Shown: positions 61,120 to 64,000 of the stretch, one piece after another
How positions within the stretch are numbered: the stretch's first letter is position 1
Layout of the letters: every line of letters starts with the position of its first letter
Assembly (NCBI RefSeq): GCF_025947185.1
Contig: NZ_CP110001.1
Span: 310,001-374,000, forward strand
From: Flavobacterium sp. N2038
Lineage (GTDB): Bacteria; Bacteroidota; Bacteroidia; Flavobacteriales; Flavobacteriaceae
Reading direction: 5' to 3'
DNA: 64,000 nucleotides
Program-made: the position numbers and the translations under genes
The notes under the pieces: generated by a model
Told to the model about the DNA's origin: nothing
What the model saw: only the letters and a program-made list of their open reading frames with translations
Databases searched by the model: none

Positions 61120-63894
61120 ATGGATAGGTTTTCATTTTTAAATGCAGCGCATACAGAGTTTTTTGCACAATTATACGATCAATATTTAGTAAACCCAGAC
61201 AGCGTTGAGCCTAGCTGGAGAAGTTTCTTTCAAGGTTTTGACTTTGGACAAACGGTTTATAATGACGAAAATCCGGTGCAGCAAATCGTTGAGTATGTGA
61301 CTAGCCCAAGCGCAGACTACAGTCAGGTTTCAGAAAAACTAAAAAAAGAATTCAACGTTCTAAAATTAATTGACGGATACCGTACTCGCGGGCATTTGTT
61401 TACTAAAACAAACCCTGTTCGTGACCGTAGGCAATCTTCGCCAACTTTAGATATTGAAAATTTTGGATTATCAACAGCTGACCTTTCAACTGTTTTTGAT
61501 GCTGCGCAGACAATCGGAATTCCGCCTTCTTCTTTACAGGATATCGTAAATCGTCTTAAAGCTATTTACTGTCAGCATATCGGTATTGAGTATATGTACA
61601 TCAGGAATCCTGGCGTTGTAAAATGGATTCAGGATAAATTAGCTGTAAATGTTAATCAGCCTAATTTCTCTACAGACGAAAAGAAAACGATCTTAAATAA
61701 ATTAAACGAAGCTGTTTCTTTTGAGAACTTTTTGCACACCAAATATGTGGGACAAAAACGTTTCTCTCTAGAAGGTGGTGAATCTATTATCCCGGCTCTT
61801 GATGCTTTAATTGAACAAGCTGCTGAAAAAGGTGTTGAACAATTCGTAATGGGAATGGCACACCGTGGTCGTTTGAACGTTTTGGCAAACATCTTCGGAA
61901 AATCTACTCAGGATATCTTTGGTGAATTTGATGGTAAAGACTACGATCAGGAATATTTTGATGGTGACGTAAAATACCATTTAGGTCTTACGGCTGACAA
62001 AAAAACAAGATCTGGAAAAAGCATCAACATCAATTTAGCACCAAACCCTTCTCACTTAGAAACTGTTGGAGCTGTAATTGAAGGAATCACCAGAGCAAAA
62101 CAAGATAAATATTACAATGACGATTTCTCTAAAGTATTGCCAATCGCAGTACACGGAGATGCTGCAATCGCAGGTCAGGGTATTTTATATGAAATCATTC
62201 AAATGGCTCAGCTTGATGGTTACAAAACTGGAGGAACTATCCATATTGTAATCAACAATCAGGTTGGATTCACAACAAACTACTTAGACGCTCGTTCATC
62301 AACTTACTGTACAGACGTTGCTAAAGTAACTTTATCACCAGTATTACACGTAAATGCTGATGATGCTGAAGCTGTTGTACACGCTGTATCTTTTGCATTA
62401 GATTACAGAATGCAATTTGGACGTGATGTATTTATCGATTTATTAGGATACAGAAAATACGGTCATAACGAAGGTGACGAACCTCGTTTTACTCAACCGG
62501 TTTTATATAAAATCATTGCTAAACATAAAAACCCAAGAGACATCTATGCTGAGAAATTATTATCTGACGGCGTAATCGATGCATCTTATGTTAATGCTTT
62601 AGAAAAAGAATACAAATCTGCTTTAGAACAAAATCTAGAGGCTTCTCGTAAAAAAGATTTAACAATCATTACTCCATTCATGAAAAACGAATGGGAAGGA
62701 TTTGTTCAGGTTACTGATAAACAAATGTTGGAGAAAGTTGATACTACTTTTGACAAAAAAGGATTGGACTCTATCATCAGTACAATCTCAACATTACCAG
62801 CAGACAAAAAATTCATCAGTAAAATAAGCAAAATTGTTACGGATAGAAAAACTGGATACGACAACAATACGCTGGATTGGGGAACTGCAGAAGCACTTGC
62901 TTACGGATCGCTTTTAACAGAAGGATTTGATGTTCGTATTTCAGGTCAGGACGTTGAGCGTGGAACTTTCTCTCACCGTCACGCGGTAGTTAAAGTGGAA
63001 GATTCTGAAGAAGAAGTAATTCTTTTGAATGGTATTGAAAACAAAAAAGGTAAATTCGGCGTATTCAATTCGCTTTTATCTGAATATGGAGTTTTAGGTT
63101 TTGATTATGGATATGCATTAGCAAACCCTAAAGCCTTAACGATTTGGGAAGCACAATTTGGAGATTTCTCTAACGGAGCTCAAATTATGATTGACCAATA
63201 CATTTCATGTGGTGAAGATAAATGGAACAACCAAAACGGTATCGTTTTATTATTGCCTCATGGATATGAAGGACAAGGTGCAGAACACTCTTCTGCAAGA
63301 ATGGAGCGTTACTTACAACTTTGCGCAAGACAAAATATGTATGTTGCAGATTGTACAACGCCAGCCAACTTCTTCCACTTGCTAAGAAGACAAATGAAAA
63401 CAAATTTCCGTAAACCTTTGGTGGTTTTCTCTCCAAAAAGTTTACTACGTGATCCTAGATGTGTATCAACAGTTGAGGAATTGGCAACTGGAAGTTTCCA
63501 GGAAACAATTGATGATAATACAGTAGATAAAAAAGGTGTAAAAACGTTAGTTTTTGTTACTGGTAAATTCTACTATGACATCGTTGCAGAAAGAGAAAAC
63601 AACGGAAGAAATGACGTTGCAGTTGTTCGTATCGAACAATTATTTCCTTTACCTGTAGAGCAATTAAAAGCAATTATCGCACAATATCCAAATGCTGATG
63701 ATTATGTTTGGGCTCAGGAAGAACCTAAAAACATGGGGGCTTACAGCTTTATGTTGATGAACTTTGATCTTGTAAAATGGAGATTAGCGTCATTAAAAGC
63801 TTATGCTGCACCTGCATCTGGAAGTTATACACGTGCAAAACGTCGTCATGCAGATGCAATTAGAATGGTATTCGATAAAAATTTATTCAGATAA
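61120..63894 (+). CDS. sucA: 2-oxoglutarate dehydrogenase E1 component
   Basis: This is the thiamine-diphosphate-dependent E1 subunit of the 2-oxoglutarate dehydrogenase complex in the TCA cycle. The start at 61120 gives 924 residues beginning MDRFSFLNAAHTEFF, the usual E1o N-terminus that binds E2. Family motifs are IGIEYMYI, MGMAHRGRLNVLANIFGKS, NPSHLETVGAV, HGDAAIAGQGILYE (thiamine site) and LPHGYEGQGAEHSSAR. The C-terminal region includes LLRRQMKTNFRKPLVVFSPKSLLR. It is followed directly by sucB, as in most bacteria. Confidence 0.97.
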   Translation: MDRFSFLNAAHTEFFAQLYDQYLVNPDSVEPSWRSFFQGFDFGQTVYNDENPVQQIVEYVTSPSADYSQVSEKLKKEFNVLKLIDGYRTRGHLFTKTNPVRDRRQSSPTLDIENFGLSTADLSTVFDAAQTIGIPPSSLQDIVNRLKAIYCQHIGIEYMYIRNPGVVKWIQDKLAVNVNQPNFSTDEKKTILNKLNEAVSFENFLHTKYVGQKRFSLEGGESIIPALDALIEQAAEKGVEQFVMGMAHRGRLNVLANIFGKSTQDIFGEFDGKDYDQEYFDGDVKYHLGLTADKKTRSGKSININLAPNPSHLETVGAVIEGITRAKQDKYYNDDFSKVLPIAVHGDAAIAGQGILYEIIQMAQLDGYKTGGTIHIVINNQVGFTTNYLDARSSTYCTDVAKVTLSPVLHVNADDAEAVVHAVSFALDYRMQFGRDVFIDLLGYRKYGHNEGDEPRFTQPVLYKIIAKHKNPRDIYAEKLLSDGVIDASYVNALEKEYKSALEQNLEASRKKDLTIITPFMKNEWEGFVQVTDKQMLEKVDTTFDKKGLDSIISTISTLPADKKFISKISKIVTDRKTGYDNNTLDWGTAEALAYGSLLTEGFDVRISGQDVERGTFSHRHAVVKVEDSEEEVILLNGIENKKGKFGVFNSLLSEYGVLGFDYGYALANPKALTIWEAQFGDFSNGAQIMIDQYISCGEDKWNNQNGIVLLLPHGYEGQGAEHSSARMERYLQLCARQNMYVADCTTPANFFHLLRRQMKTNFRKPLVVFSPKSLLRDPRCVSTVEELATGSFQETIDDNTVDKKGVKTLVFVTGKFYYDIVAERENNGRNDVAVVRIEQLFPLPVEQLKAIIAQYPNADDYVWAQEEPKNMGAYSFMLMNFDLVKWRLASLKAYAAPASGSYTRAKRRHADAIRMVFDKNLFR

Positions 63895-63904
63895 TAAAAA
63901 AATT

Positions 63905-63953
63905 GTTTCACGTTTCAAGTTTCACGTTTTATAATAAACCTGAAACTTGAAAC
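63905..63953. repeat. Intercistronic inverted repeat, GTTTCAAGTTTCA family
   Basis: GTTTCAAGTTTCA at 63912-63924 is inverted as TGAAACTTGAAAC at 63941-63953, with extra TTTCACG words. It lies inside the sucA-sucB operon and shares its words with the repeat after leuB (15712-15757). Confidence 0.7.
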
Positions 63954-63980
63954 TAACTAAACTTTAAACAAAGAAATAAG

Positions 63981-64000
63981 ATGATTTTAGAAATGAAAGT
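63981..64000 (+). CDS. sucB: 2-oxoglutarate dehydrogenase E2 component, start only
   Basis: Only the first six codons and part of the seventh lie in the window (MILEMK, then V). This is the start typical of flavobacterial dihydrolipoyl succinyltransferases, whose next residues form the lipoyl domain. The position 86 bp after sucA on the same strand agrees. Confidence 0.7.

Overview
The window is a chromosomal segment of a member of the Bacteroidota, almost certainly a Flavobacterium or close relative. The evidence is an AT-rich genome, promoters of the TTG-N19-TAnnTTTG type, scarce Shine-Dalgarno sequences, a DnaE polymerase carrying its own N-terminal proofreading domain, an S16 protein with a long Ala/Glu-rich tail, and many proteins of Flavobacteriaceae type (DUF6252 lipoprotein, DUF3050, TPR-AraC hybrid regulator). 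Assignments rest on motifs and recognised families only; no database search was run.

Layout. 1-9.6 kb: prolyl oligopeptidase, Gfo/Idh/MocA oxidoreductase, an outer-membrane barrel protein and dnaE. 10-15.7 kb: leucine biosynthesis (leuC, leuD, a methyltransferase, a leuA-type synthase, leuB) behind a clear promoter. 15.8-19.6 kb: RRM protein, lipoprotein, rpsP-rimM, a four-helix-bundle (S23-type) gene set in repeats, and trmN6. 19.7-28.9 kb: a peptide export region with an S41 protease, HlyD adaptor, C39-peptidase ABC exporter, four small Cys-containing precursor genes (three with double-glycine leaders, one with the Gly-Gly lost) and a VKOR-thioredoxin fusion with a degenerate C39-like N-terminus; a fifth, Cys-free Gly-Gly peptide lies on the other strand. 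28.9-38 kb: TPR-AraC regulator, glutaryl-CoA dehydrogenase-like enzyme, DUF3050 protein, two AraC regulators, monooxygenase-like protein, GDSL lipoprotein, nitrilase, GNAT and XRE genes. 38-42 kb: a receiver-like hypothetical, a KilA-N gene beside tRNA-Ser(GGA), and a divergent LysR/MFS pair. 42-48.9 kb: asparaginase, acyltransferase, TatD, a second S41 protease, a sigma-like/TPR membrane protein and a retropepsin-like protease. 49-57.5 kb: TetA-type MFS pump, then tetR-tolC-adaptor-RND operon and a yceI gene that share one operator sequence. 57.7-64 kb: polyprenyl synthase, a hypothetical, a sialate esterase-like lipoprotein, an outer-membrane protein, sucA and the start of sucB.

The most interesting part is the peptide region. 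Three of the four precursor genes have, 23-26 nt before the start codon, a conserved element with the topology of an H-type pseudoknot and one compensatory base change. All four precursors have an even number of cysteines (4, 4, 6, 2), which fits the neighbouring disulfide-forming VKOR-thioredoxin protein. Its N-terminal domain looks like a C39 peptidase without the catalytic residues and may bind leaders. The second notable observation is a three-copy operator (GGAAACTN, 12 bp, NAGTTTCC) that links the RND pump operon to yceI. Gaps between genes are also unusually rich in inverted repeats made of short reiterated words, several of them inside operons.
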